NCBI GenBank assembly: GCA_037974965.1
Contig: JBBPFI010000017.1
Coordinates: 682,001-746,000 of the forward strand
From: Dacryopinax spathularia
Lineage: Eukaryota > Basidiomycota > Dacrymycetes > Dacrymycetales > Dacrymycetaceae
DNA: 64,000 nucleotides
Reading direction: 5' to 3'
A program made the position numbers and the translations under genes. Of this stretch, positions 23,018 through 33,662 are shown piece by piece. Position 1 is the stretch's first letter; each line of letters starts with the position of its first letter. The notes under the pieces were generated by a model. That model was not told the origin of the DNA, did no database searches, and saw nothing but the letters and a program-made list of their open reading frames with translations.

Positions 23018-26000
23018 ATGGCCTCCCAACCGCATCACTACCCCCTCCTCACCCCTCTCTCCGAATACGCCTCCCCCTCCCCCTCCCCCTCCCCCTCTGC
23101 TCTGCCTACCCCCTCTCCTCTGTCCGAAAAGTCCAACCCCCTGCACCGAACCCGCACATCCAGCGACCCCGCGGACGCCCATTCCCATCCCAAGCTGAAA
23201 CGCTCTAAGTCTACGGGCGACATCAAGGAGCTGCACCATGACCATGAGCGGCATCGGGAGCTGTATATGGAGGCGAGGGGCTGGCAGACGAGGTTCTTGG
23301 ATTGGATCGTGCATTTGCAGAAGCCGGAGCGGGATGAGCGGGAGTGAGTCTACCTTTCCTTTTTACCTCCTCTCTCTGCCTCCTTGCTTCTTCGGTCATT
23401 CCTTTTCGGGAAAGGAGGGAAACCACGGAGACAGAGAGAGAGAGAAGAGGTAGAGAGAGAGATGCTGATGATATGTGCGATAGTGACATCGTCTGGCTCG
23501 AACCCGAAAAACGCGCCCCCGAATGGCTCGAGCTCTTCTACGACCTCGTCATCGTCGCCGTCCTCTCCATCTTCTCCTCCACACACGAAGTCTCCACGGG
23601 CCGCAGCGTCGCAGTCTACTTCTCATACTTCATAATCATCTGGTGGGTCTGGGCCTCCCAGACCCTGTACGACGTGCATTTCCAGGCGAACGACTGGCTG
23701 CACCGACTGTTTAAGGGCGCGCAGCTGGCCGCGTTCTCGTTTCTTGGAGCGTGTGCAGCGCAGTTCGATCCGTGGGACGTGACTTGGTCGGGGGAGGTGA
23801 GCAGGGAGGGGGCGTTGGGGGACGCGAAGGCGGAGAGCTTTAGGGGGGTCGCGATTGCTTATGCGGTGGGGAGGGGGTTGCTGGTCGTGCAGTATTTGTT
23901 CGGTGCGTCGACCCTCATTCCTCTTTTTCTAGGCAGAGGCGGTTGCTGAGATGGGAGCGGACAGTGTGCATCCGCCTGCTCATACCGGTGAAGAACCAGA
24001 ACCTGCGGGAACACAAAGGCCACCTTTCCCTCGCCCTCTTCCCCGCAATAGTGTACAGCATCTCCGGCGCGTACGTGCTTCTCCTCCCTTCCCTCCCCTC
24101 TCCTGCTCCCCTAGCCCTCTCCCTTCGCCGTCCCCCCCGCTCACGCACCTCCCCCAGACTATGGATCACCTCAGCCCTCCTCCAAACCTCCCAACCCGCC
24201 AAGCTCGTCCTCGCCTACACGGGCCTCCTCCTCGAGTTCCTCTCCGTCCTCTTCTCCCCCCTCATACGGGGGTACATCAAGCCCCCCGCACCGATGATCA
24301 GCGAGCGGTTTGGGGCGCTGACGCTGATCATTTTGGGAGAGGGCATTATTGGGTTGATTAGAAGCTTTAGTTTTGTGATTAGTGGGTTTGGGTTTACTAA
24401 TCTGGCTTGTGAGTCCCTTCCCTTGCCCTTTCTCTCGTTCGCTTCCCTTCTCTCCGCCCTGCGAACCGGGCGAAGAAGGAAGAGAAGGACAAGAAGACAA
24501 AGTGGCTGACATGTTGTGCTAGATTTACAATGCTTCTGCGCGCTAATAATCGTCTTCGGCGCCTGGCATTTCCTCTTCCACGGCTTCACCTCCGAGACAT
24601 TCCGCCTCAAGCGTCGTTCCGGCGCGCTCTGGCTCGTTCTCCATCTCCCACTCCACTTCTCCATCCTCCTCCTCTTCGCCGGCATCCGCACCGCCACCGT
24701 CTACGGCAACATGGTCGACGCGATGAACCAAGTGACCACCCAGCTCACACCCATAATCCGGGCAATGCAGTCTGGAGACTTTGAGCTCTCTACTGTGGGG
24801 GCAGAGAATGAGTGGATGACGATGCAGTTGGGCAAGTTGGATTTGGGCACGCCGTGGGAGGAGGAGGTCGAGGTGTGGAGGAAGGCGCTGGGGAATAGGA
24901 CGGTGCCGGAGGTGGACTTGACTGTGGCGGGGTATGGGTATGTGGCGGAGATTTGGTTGGCTATTGCTGATGTGCGTGCTTCTCCTCTCTTTCTGCTCTC
25001 CCCTTATCTTCGCTCTCCGCCTGCTTGTGCTCTTCTCCTGCCTCTGCTCTTCTTCTGCCTTTGCTCCTCGTCTTCCTCTGCTCTCCTGGTGCTCTGGGCC
25101 CCGTCCTCCTGCTCTTTTCGTTGCCAGAGTGCAAGCCAGAACTGACCATGCCTACCCAACGCAGTCCTTCGAAGTCGAGCTCTCCGACGCCCTCGTCAAC
25201 GAGACCCAAGCAATCGTAAACCTCAACGCGACCTGGCAGCCCAACGTCCTCCAACGCGTAGCACTCGAAAACGCCGACTACCACCTTTACACCTCCTTCA
25301 TCCAAGATCTAAGCATCGAGATCGCCCAAGGCGTGCTCTTCTTCTTCCCCGCCTCTGGCGGTCTGCTCGCCCTGGCGGCCTTACAAATTCTGCTGCGGGC
25401 GATGCCGCTTGGGGTGTGGATGTGGATCGTGTGGATCTTGCAGATCGCCGCGGGGGTCGTCTTGTGTATGCTGGGGTTCTTGGGCGTGGGGAACCAGTTC
25501 CAGAACCCGGCGGATGAGGCGACGTTGTTGGTCTATAAGCTGCTGGATATGAGCTGGTTGAGTGCGTCCGATCTCTTTGCTGCCACTCCACCCCTTACAT
25601 ATTCCCGCCTCTTCTCCTTTCTATATCTCCGCAAGCCGTCTTTCTCTCTCCGTTAAGACCCGTGTACGGTTGTACTGACGAAAGGACCAGTGCCGATCGT
25701 AGCGATAGTCTATGCATTCCTAATCTTCACCGAATACGTACGTCCCTCCCATTCTCCTCCTCCTTCCCCCATCCTCCACCCCACAAACTCATACTAATGT
25801 GTTGCACAGTGGTTCCTCCGCATAGCGAAATACCGGGCCGAACACACAGGTCTTACCCCGCCCCATTCCCGTATGTCCGCCTTCGTCTGAAACCTGGTTG
25901 AGCCGGAGGGCTGATCTGAGATTGTTTGTTCAGCCAAGAGTGTGGAAGATGGGAAAGCTGCTATGAGGGATATGCCCGTGCTGGTCGTTTCGGATGGCGA

Positions 26001-26034
26001 GAGGACGCCAGATGTGGAGAAGGGCGAAAACTGA
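23018..26034 (+). CDS. LtrA-like multi-pass membrane protein, copy 3
   Basis: This is a complete LtrA-family gene. The start MASQPHHYPLLTPLSEY is at 23018, with a Ser/Pro-rich N-terminus and a basic stretch (HPKLKRSKSTGD). Core motifs parallel copy 2: APEWLELFYDLVIVAVLS, FIIIWWVWASQTLYDVHF, ANDWLHRLFKGAQLAAFSF, ERFGALTLIILGEGIIGLI, LQCFCALIIVFGAWHFLFHG, then GVLFFFPASGGLLALAALQI and PIVAIVYAFLIFTEYWF at the end. The cytosolic tail ends TPDVEKGEN at 26034. About ten introns are present, most with GTGCGT or GTACGT donors, some lengthened by C/T-rich sequence. It is more than 18 kb from copies 1 and 2 but in the same orientation. Its function is unknown. Confidence 0.88.
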
Positions 26035-26346
26035 TTTCCAACACGGAATCACGGCCTTGTACTGCAACTGGTGAGGGAGGGAACCAACATCAGGCTTAGC
26101 GTTTGCTTTGTTCGCGATTCCTTTTCACGTCATCTGTAACACTTTTTTACCGCTCCATGGGCTCCGGTTCCTTCTATCATGACATGCAACATTTTCTCTA
26201 TACCGCGCATATATGCCTCATAGCAAATAATATATCTCGTTTCAGTCATCTTGGAACGCATAAAAGCGTCTCGATACAACGGATACAGTGCGCACAAATC
26301 TCTACATTCTCGCCTCCCCCTTATACGCCCAGCAATCAACGCGGGC
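26035..26346. other. Convergent 3' spacer
   Basis: About 310 bp between the stop of LtrA copy 3 and the stop of the minus-strand membrane protein. It should contain both 3' ends. No other feature was seen. Confidence 0.5.
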
Positions 26347-27179
26347 TCACAAGCCCCACCCAATCAACCCACACCCCCCAATCCCAGCAGCCACGACCCC
26401 CACCAGCCCCGCCACGACCCAAACCCTACTCCAACCCCCCACGTCCTTCCCAAACTGTTCCCCCGCGAAAGTCGAGTTCTCGACTCCTTCGGAGGTCAGG
26501 GAAGGGGCGATCTTTTCGGCTACGGCGAGGTTTGAGGTGGAGAGGGCGTGGGAGACGTATTTCTGAAGAGGGTAGGCGAGCAGGGGGAGGGGGAGGAGGA
26601 GGAGGGGGGGGAGGAGGAGGGTTAGGGGGGTTACTTGGCGGAGCTGTTGTGTGGGTTAGCTATATGCTCTCTGCTTTCCTTTTCGCTCGGTGGAACGAAG
26701 TGGGAAGATAAGATGAAGGACGATGCGGATCGGAGGGTGAGGAGAGAAGATGAAGAACGGGAGGGATGGAGCGGACAGGGACTCGGACTCACCCGATCAC
26801 TAACGACATTCACCCCGATCCCCCCGCCCACACCATGCGTCTTCGCCGTCTTAAGCACCACCTCCCCAGGCCTCAACCACGCCGCCGCAACGAACAGCAA
26901 GCCCGAGATCCCCGCCACAGGCATGGCAGTCTTCACGAGCGCCTTGTGAGCATTCGAGAACTGCTCCACCCTCGACGAGTGCGGGATGAGCGAGGGCGAG
27001 AGAACGGGAGTGGTGAGGAGCGGGGAGGAGAGGGTGAGGCCGGTGAATATTCCTGCCGCTGCGGGGGGGTGTTAGCTCCTGTCTGGGGCATACACCTTGC
27101 CATGAGGGAGGGACGTACTGATCGTCCCGGATACACGGGCGAAATGGTACAGGTTCTCTTGGGTCGAGTATTCAGACAT
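26347..27179 (-). CDS. Small multi-pass membrane protein, DUF1772-like
   Basis: A three- or four-exon gene for a protein of about 205 residues. The start is MSEYSTQENLYHFARVSGTI at 27179, and the next exon begins AAGIFTGLTLSSPLLTTPVL. Hydrophobic segments are at GISGLLFVAAAWL, TLLLPPLLLLPLPLLAY and the C-terminal VWVVAGLVGVVAAGIGG, giving about four membrane spans. The layout, with a helix pair, a charged KAL region and two later helices, resembles the anthrone-oxygenase-like DUF1772 family, but I see no decisive motif. It is divergent from the Gln-rich gene at 28337 and convergent with LtrA copy 3. Confidence 0.65.
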
Positions 27180-28336
27180 TCTTGCAATCAAGCTGTTTTG
27201 GTTGGACTTGGAGAAGGAGGTTGTCGAGAGTGAAGAGCTAGCTCAAGCCAGGCGAGTTTAAAGCGACTTTGCCTACATCGTTGGTGCGAGCCGGAGGGAC
27301 GCGATTCGATTCGAGGAGCAAAGGCAGATGACGTAGGAGGCAAAGACCAAAGCCGTCATTGTCACGTGCCGGCTCGCACCGCTTCCTGAGCCAAAAGACC
27401 GAGCCGCGCCTCCGATGGCCCGTGATGCGTTGAGTTGGAGTGCGTTTCACGTGCTGAGTTGTTGAAACCCTGACCACTTGAACCGCCTTCATCGTCAAGG
27501 CTTGGACTAGGCCAAGTCCTCTAACTCCGCTCTTCCACTGCATTCTCGCTCTATGTCCCCTGTCCGAGTTACAAGCCGGTTGAAAGAACGGACAACGCCC
27601 TGGTCTTGAGTATCCAACCCCTCAAACACCTTTCACCTCTCAGGGTCCGCACCGCTGAGTATTGCCTTTCCCGGCCTTTGACTTACGGCAACCGCCGCAC
27701 TGCTTATACGTGTATACGTGTATACTCTCGTCCTGAGTATCCGGATTGGTCTTAAATGGCTTTGTCTCCTGGCGGCTGCTATCTCGATTGGCCCTCTCCC
27801 TGCACCGGATGTTCAATCTATTCGACCTGTACCTCGCTTTAGGGCTGCTTGTCTGGACCGGCGAGTTGCTACTGTACTGGATATGGACTGCCTCGCAATA
27901 CTGGCCCTATACCTTGATTTCCCCGGTTCTTGGTCGCCCGATCTGGGGATGGCTGGCTTTGGTCGTTCGGGTTCTGGACTGTCAAACTCTCATGGCTCTG
28001 GCTCAAGTGGGACTCGGAGCTCGCTTCCTGAGTTGTTGGCGTTGGTGGAGCACACAACTTGGCCTTACACCTCTCTCGGCAAGGTCTGTATACGTATTCT
28101 GTCGAACGACGTCTGGCCTGTAGTTGTCTTTGACTGTCAACAACTCTCCTCTGCCTTGCAGGAGTGGACGGCATCATGTCGTCCATAAAACGCGCCCACC
28201 ATGCTCCCATTTCTGGCAACAAAGTCCTCATCCTCGAGCTCCCCTCACACAGCTACAGCTCCTCATCAACGTCTCTTAACATTCCCAAGAACTACAGAGA
28301 AAATAAACGCGAATCAAGTACATTAGTCTGCGCGAG
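27180..28336. other. Divergent intergenic region
   Basis: About 1.15 kb between two divergent genes. It contains two CACGTG E-boxes (near 27363 and 27449) and a repeated TACGTGTATACGTGTATAC near 27710. Two overlapping plus-strand open frames at 27718-28188 are hydrophobic but lack known motifs, so I do not call them. Confidence 0.5.
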
Positions 28337-29503
28337 ATGCCACCCTTCCGCACCCTCCGGCAGCAACACGACCCCGCTCGCCTGGGCCACATTCCCCCGC
28401 TGCACGCAGGAGGGATATACGCCGTTATTCTGCGGAACCCGCCCGCTTCTCCTCCGGTGCAGTATTTCCAGCAGCTGCCTTCGCAGCCTATGCAAAACTT
28501 CCAACATTTCCAGTCCCAGCAATCATTCCAACCACAACAACCTTTCCAGCCCCAGGGTCCTTACCAGCAACTCCAAGGGCAATTCCCGCCTCCTGCTCCC
28601 CAGCAGTGGCCTGCCCAACTCCCTCTGCCTGCCCCTGAGCAATTCGCGCCGAATCCTAACCCAACTGCCGCACCGTATCAGTATCCTGCTTATGTGTCTT
28701 ATCCACCTGCTGGGCCTTCTCAGCCTCAACAATATCAACAATATCAACAGTATCAACAACCACAACAACATCAACAACAACATCTACAACAGCAAGAATA
28801 TCAACAAGCGCAACAATATCAACAACCTCAACAATACCAACAATTTCAACAATACACCCAACTTCAACCACAGTACCCACAACTTCAACCCCAATACCCA
28901 CAACCTCCACTCCTTCAACCCCAATTCTTCCAACCCCCCCAACCCCCTCAGGCCCCCCAACTCCAAGCCCCAACATACCGCTTCGCCCTCTTCATAGTCT
29001 CCGACTCCCCCTCCCAAACCGGCGACCTCCACTCGGCCATCCTGACCCACCCCCACCCTCGCTACCCGCACTACACCGTCCAATCCGAGCATTCTCTCGG
29101 TTCCTACTCGCTCACCACCCGTCCGGAAAACGACGTCCTCGCGCTCGTCTCTATCGGCCGGGCGGGCAGAGGAAGGGATAGGGACTTACGGAGGATAAGG
29201 AAGATGGTGTATGAGGCTCTGGGCGGGGGGGAAGGGACGCATAGACCGGATTTGGACGAGCGGTGGGGGTTGGTCGAGGGACGGGAATGGAGGGATAGGG
29301 GCTGGTGGAGGGTCGCCGTGGGGAGGATGATGGTTTCGGGGGAGGTGGGGTGTTTGTGTCTGGAGGGGCTGGAGAAGGAGTTGGAGGAGGTCGCACTGGA
29401 GGAGGAGGCGAGGGTTGGGATGGGACAGGGGCAAGCGCAGCAGTGCATTAGTGTGCTGCAGTCGAGGTGGTGTCCTGATGCGCCTTGGACTCTTGGTCTG
29501 TAG
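28337..29503 (+). CDS. Gln/Pro-rich protein of unknown function
   Basis: An apparently single-exon open frame of 388 codons that I do not recognise. The start is uncertain; MPPFRTLRQQHDPARLGHIP is the first ATG in frame. Residues from about 40 to 210 are a low-complexity Q/P/Y tract (codons CAA/CAG/CCC, repeats such as QYQQYQQYQQ). The last 170 residues are ordered-looking: YRFALFIVSDSPSQTGDLHS, HYTVQSEHSLGSYSL, RRIRKMVYEALGG, WWRVAVGRMMVSGEVGCL, ending WCPDAPWTLGL. No signal peptide or membrane span is seen. The ordered C-terminus, rather than the Gln tract, supports a real gene. Confidence 0.6.
   Translation: MPPFRTLRQQHDPARLGHIPPLHAGGIYAVILRNPPASPPVQYFQQLPSQPMQNFQHFQSQQSFQPQQPFQPQGPYQQLQGQFPPPAPQQWPAQLPLPAPEQFAPNPNPTAAPYQYPAYVSYPPAGPSQPQQYQQYQQYQQPQQHQQQHLQQQEYQQAQQYQQPQQYQQFQQYTQLQPQYPQLQPQYPQPPLLQPQFFQPPQPPQAPQLQAPTYRFALFIVSDSPSQTGDLHSAILTHPHPRYPHYTVQSEHSLGSYSLTTRPENDVLALVSIGRAGRGRDRDLRRIRKMVYEALGGGEGTHRPDLDERWGLVEGREWRDRGWWRVAVGRMMVSGEVGCLCLEGLEKELEEVALEEEARVGMGQGQAQQCISVLQSRWCPDAPWTLGL
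28728..28870. repeat. (CAACAATAT)n-like coding repeat
   Basis: A triplet-periodic tract of CAA, TAT and CAG codons encoding Gln/Tyr within the Gln-rich protein. On the opposite strand it creates long leucine/isoleucine open frames that are artefacts. Confidence 0.8.
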
Positions 29504-29770
29504 GCGCTGTTGGTGTTGAACATGGAAGGAAGCTCGTAGACGAGGTTGTACATGGTCTGATCACTCGGGCGGATTATTTAGCGGGAAATCGCACCAGGTG
29601 TGCCATATTATTACTATCGATACAGGAATTAATATTCAAAAGTCTCAAACTAATGCTACATCTGCCAAGAGTCTGCATAATGCACTCACGTGCACCGAGG
29701 TTGCTCGGAGAATCCAGGATACTACTGTGTTACTGTACAGCCATCCGTTGAGGGGAAGGAGGCAAGCGAA

Positions 29771-32099
29771 CTACAGCTCCGAAAGTGCTTCATGTTCATA
29801 CAGGGGCGGCACGTCCTCCGGCTACAAAACACATAATTAGCGACAGGCCAAACGTGGGACATAAGGTCCGACGCACCTTCTGGAACAAAACCCTCTTCCT
29901 AACCCACCACACCGCCTTCCTAGCCTGATAAGCCGCATGCCTCCCCGTCGGCACCGAAAACACAAGATCCAGTTCCTCCAGCGTAAGCCCCTTCGTCTCC
30001 GGCAACACTAACAAGATAGCGATCCAGCCAATAAAGCACCAAGCCGCGTACCACCCGAATGCGCCCTGCGGCTTGAACGCCGTGAGGAGCGTGGGGAAGG
30101 AGATGGAGAGCACGAAGTTGAAGCACCATGTTACTGCCGTTGCGTACGACATGCCTACGTCCCGGATGTAGAGCGGGAATGCTTCGGCGGAATAGGTGAA
30201 CGGGACGGGTCCTTCACCGGGGGAATAGGCGACTTCGAAGAGGTAGATGCCGAGCGCTACGATCGCGGTGCGGGTGGAGAGGGTGGGGATGAAGAATGCG
30301 AACCCGGTTAGGAGGAGACAGAGGCCCATGAGGGGGAAGGTTACGAGGAGGAGGTTGCGTCGGCCGAAGGTGTCGATTGTTAGCATGCCGGGGATGGCGA
30401 AGAGCCAGTTGACCAATCCTGGGGGGTAGGGTTAGCACTTCCTCTGCCCCTCTCTCTCTCTTATAGAAGCAAATAAGCGCGACGAGGGAAGCAGCAGTGC
30501 AAAGAGAGAGAAGGGAAGGAAATGGAAAATCAAGGGAAGAGAAAAGATAGACGGGCTGGAATGCGGAAAGGAACGCGACGCACCCGTCCCCATAGTCAAC
30601 AAAATCGCCTCACTCCTCGTCCTCCCCGCCTCCACGAAAACCTGACTCGAATAATACGCAATAACGTTGACCCCACAAAACTGCTGCATGAACATGACCA
30701 AGCCACTCGCCATCGTCGCCCTTCTATTCCTCGGTATGCTCACCAGCTCCCAGACAAGATTATGCCCTCGCTGGAGCTGGGACTCCGCTTCGAGCAGGGC
30801 GTGCATGTAGAACAAGTCCCTTGCGGCCTGGAGCTCGGTGAATCGCAGGCGGCGCATCGACTGGTAGGCTTTGGCGTGCTGGCCCCGGCCGACGAGCCAG
30901 CGCGGACTTTCAGGGCCGAAGTAGATCATACAGCATACGAAGATTGGAGCTACGACCGTGCTCCCCAGCATGAGCCGCCAGGCGACGTCGGGGGTGATGT
31001 TGACGAAGATTACGCTGACTATGTCCCCTAGGGCGATGCCGAAGGCGGTCCACATCTGCCATTGCATTACCAGTGCGCCCCTTATGGGAGCTGGGGCGCA
31101 TTCGGCAGTATAGACTGGTGCCGTGCTGGATTTGGGGCCTATGCCGATCCCCAGGAGCAAGCGGGCGGCGAATAATTGAGGCCAGGAATAGGTAAATGCC
31201 TCCCATATGCTTGCCGCGCCAGCGATGAAGCACGAGATCCAGATCGTCCCCCTTCGTCCGAAGAACCGGTTCAGGGGGTGGGTGAGCCAGCAAGCGAGCA
31301 CGAAGCAGCATAGGTACGGGGCGGAGTTGACGAGGCCTTGGAGCGTCGTGTGGTACGTGTCGGTGCCGGAGATACCGAGGATGTCGTAGTAGAAGATCTG
31401 GGCGCCGTTCACTACTGCTTCGTCCATTCCTTGGACTACGGCGGCGAGGGAGGAGATGAGGGCGACGTAGTCTGCGGACGCGGCTCGTCAGCTCTCTCTA
31501 ATCTGATGAAACGGAGAACGAGCCGGGAGGACGTACACATCATTGCGGGTTGACGCCATTTATGCGTCGTTTCTTCTTCCAGCCTTGTCCGTTCCTCGGG
31601 AGTGAGATCTTTGACGACGTCGAAATTATGAGGCTGGGCAGCCAGCAGAGCGCCGCGCTTGAACATCTCCACTGTCACCATGTCAGCCCTCGTGCACTCT
31701 CTCACACCTCCCCTCCTACACAGCCTCACCGCCCGCCAATAGTAGGAGGGGTAGGGAGAGGCGGAGAGGGGAGGGGAGGAAGGAAAAGAGGACGGACGTA
31801 CCATGTTCGCCCAACCCATGCATCTCGCAATACCTCTCCGCCGCATCCATCAACTCCGCCTGACTCATCCCGCTCAAAGGGTTATCCAGCTTCTGGCTCA
31901 ATTTCCTCATTTCCTGGGCTTCTTTGTCCATCGGCATCCCCTCGGGCGGGAGAGCGGCGGCGGTGTTGGAGTGGGCTGTTATGCTGCTTGTTGAGTTTGC
32001 GGGGGAGCGGGAAGGATGGGAGGGACGGGAGGCGTCTTCGACGAAATGTTCTTGTGCGTCGGGCATCTTTTTGCTGGTGGGTTTCTCCGGGTCGGCCAT
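29771..32099 (-). CDS. MFS sugar transporter
   Basis: A 12-helix major-facilitator sugar/H+ symporter of the plasma membrane. From MADPEKPTSKKMPDAQEHF at 32099 there is a long hydrophilic N-terminus of about 130 residues in three exons. Next come the first helix VALISSLAAVVQGMDEAVVNG, NRFFGRRGTIWISC (R-X-G-R-R signature), ARLLLGIGIGPKSS, ECAPAPIRGALVMQWQ and GPESPRWLVGRG (the PESPR signature). A central loop precedes MFMQQFCGVNVIAYYSSQVF, then after an intron VNWLFAIPGMLTIDTFGRR, PVPFTYSAEAFPLYIRDVGM and LPETKGLTLEELD. The tail ends YEHEALSEL at 29771. The long N-terminus and QGMDE resemble the inositol/monosaccharide branch; the true substrate is unknown. Confidence 0.92.
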
Positions 32100-33662
32100 C
32101 TCGTCGAGTTATTGTCGTGGTGGGTGTATTAGTAGTGGGTAATAGGTGAGATATAGGGCGGCGGGTGGGGAGGCGTATTAGCGTGGCTTGTAAGCTCAGA
32201 GCAAGGGACAGCCAGGCACGAGTGGCTCAGGCTGAGTGGCACTTCGATCGCTCAATGCAGTCCAGGGGCAGCGGCTTCCTCTTGATATATGCACTCAGCG
32301 TGAGGGCGAGATCGTTCGCAGAAACAGGTCGTCGGCGCTCCACACGAGCCTGCATATATACGTTCTCCGATCCCTGCTCATCAACCTCCACTCCTTCCTT
32401 CAAGCCCGGAAGAGGGGCGAGAGGTCCGTGTCAGCAGGGACGACGTAACGTCTCTTGCTTCCCTCTCTCTTGCCAGCATGTGCCGCAGAGCCGGGGCTCC
32501 GACCGTGGGTTAGAAGGAGGTTGAGGTAAATTTCGGTTTTGCGGTGATTCAGATTCAGATGCACGAACTTGTGGGAGGTTGGGTTTAGGGGACTCGAAGA
32601 AGATGAACGTGACGTCATCCCAGACGACTCGGAGGAAGGTGACGAGATTAGCTTCCGCGGGGATGCCGATCGGCGATATGCTCTCTGCTTTGGCTTGGAT
32701 GTGCTAGGTGCTGGGGGGCGCATTTCGGGGGAGAGGTCGGACGAAGGTGGGAAGCATGGGATGTAGGGGATCTGGAAGGATTGGGGGTGCATAGCATGAC
32801 ATCCCTCTCTGATGGGACTTTCAGCATGTTCCGAGGACGAAGGGCGTTATCGCCGATGCCGGTGGTGCCGACGTCGAAGAAGAACGGTGCGATCTGTTTG
32901 GGCGTAATCACTCTCGGGAGAAGGACGAGTGGACGGTGTGAGAAAAGTAGGGGACGGAATGAGGGGCTTTGGAGGAGGGGAGACGTATGGCCGTCATGCC
33001 ATCCACTATTCTCACCTCCTGGGTCGTACGGCAGCTCCCGCTTGGAAGGGGAAACGTTCCCATTCCCGGTTGTCTTTCCACCCTCTTATATGTTTCTAAT
33101 CCCTAAATAGCAGGAGGAAAGACTCAGAACAGCATGCTAATCCAACCTTTCTCATCTCACAAAACATCTCCCCAAAGTTCTGCCGAGCCGTAGATCCGTT
33201 TCTCCGATCCCATCGCCGACCCGCAGTCAACCGGTATCGGCACTCTTCGACGCCGAGCCGGTCAACATTCCTCCCTAACTGCCTCCCACACCATAGCCGG
33301 AGCAACAGAAAGCCAGCAGTTTATCCGTCTCACGGCTCGCTGTTTTGTCCGGTCGGAAGTAGTGAGCGGAGAAGCGAGCAAGAGCCGAGTGGCTGCTGCG
33401 CCCCTTCTCGACCAGCTCGGCTCCGCATCTCCGAGCCTCCGAGCAACGCGTCCTCATCGTGTCAGGGTCGTTCCCCTCCTCGATCGGCGCTCGTCAGTCG
33501 CAGACACAGCGTTCATTGTCCTATCCTCGTCCCCTTCACGCTGCACCACCTCCACCACCCGTACCTTATACCCTAGACCAGCTACTTGATCTTTTGTAGC
33601 TGGGTGAAGAGAGTCAAAAAAAGGTGTCATTGGGTTGATAGACTGAGAGAGGAGAGCCCGGC
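32100..33662. other. Divergent region upstream of transporter and DCAF7 genes
   Basis: About 1.56 kb between divergent genes. Apart from the weak candidate ORF at 32400-32792 it contains no recognisable coding sequence. Overlapping open frames on both strands around 32570-33110 probably reflect GC-rich composition. Confidence 0.5.
32400..32792 (-). CDS. Possible small hypothetical protein
   Basis: A 130-codon open frame, MHPQSFQIPYIPCF to TDLSPLFRA, Ser/Arg/Pro-rich with the somewhat ordered stretch HKFVHLNLNHRKTEIYLNLLL. A second minus-strand frame overlaps it and continues upstream (FFFDVGTTGIGDNALR), so a spliced gene is possible, but I could not fix a join. No family is recognised, and it may be chance. 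Confidence 0.25.
   Translation of the reverse strand: MHPQSFQIPYIPCFPPSSDLSPEMRPPAPSTSKPKQRAYRRSASPRKLISSPSSESSGMTSRSSSSSPLNPTSHKFVHLNLNHRKTEIYLNLLLTHGRSPGSAAHAGKREGSKRRYVVPADTDLSPLFRA

Noticed and set aside
27718-28188. Two overlapping hydrophobic open frames on the plus strand
   Set aside because: No start context, no recognisable domain, and the two frames compete; better read as promoter sequence of the Gln-rich gene.
28523-29092. Minus-strand leucine/valine-rich frames
   Set aside because: They are the complement of the CAA/TAT repeat in the Gln-rich gene, not membrane proteins.
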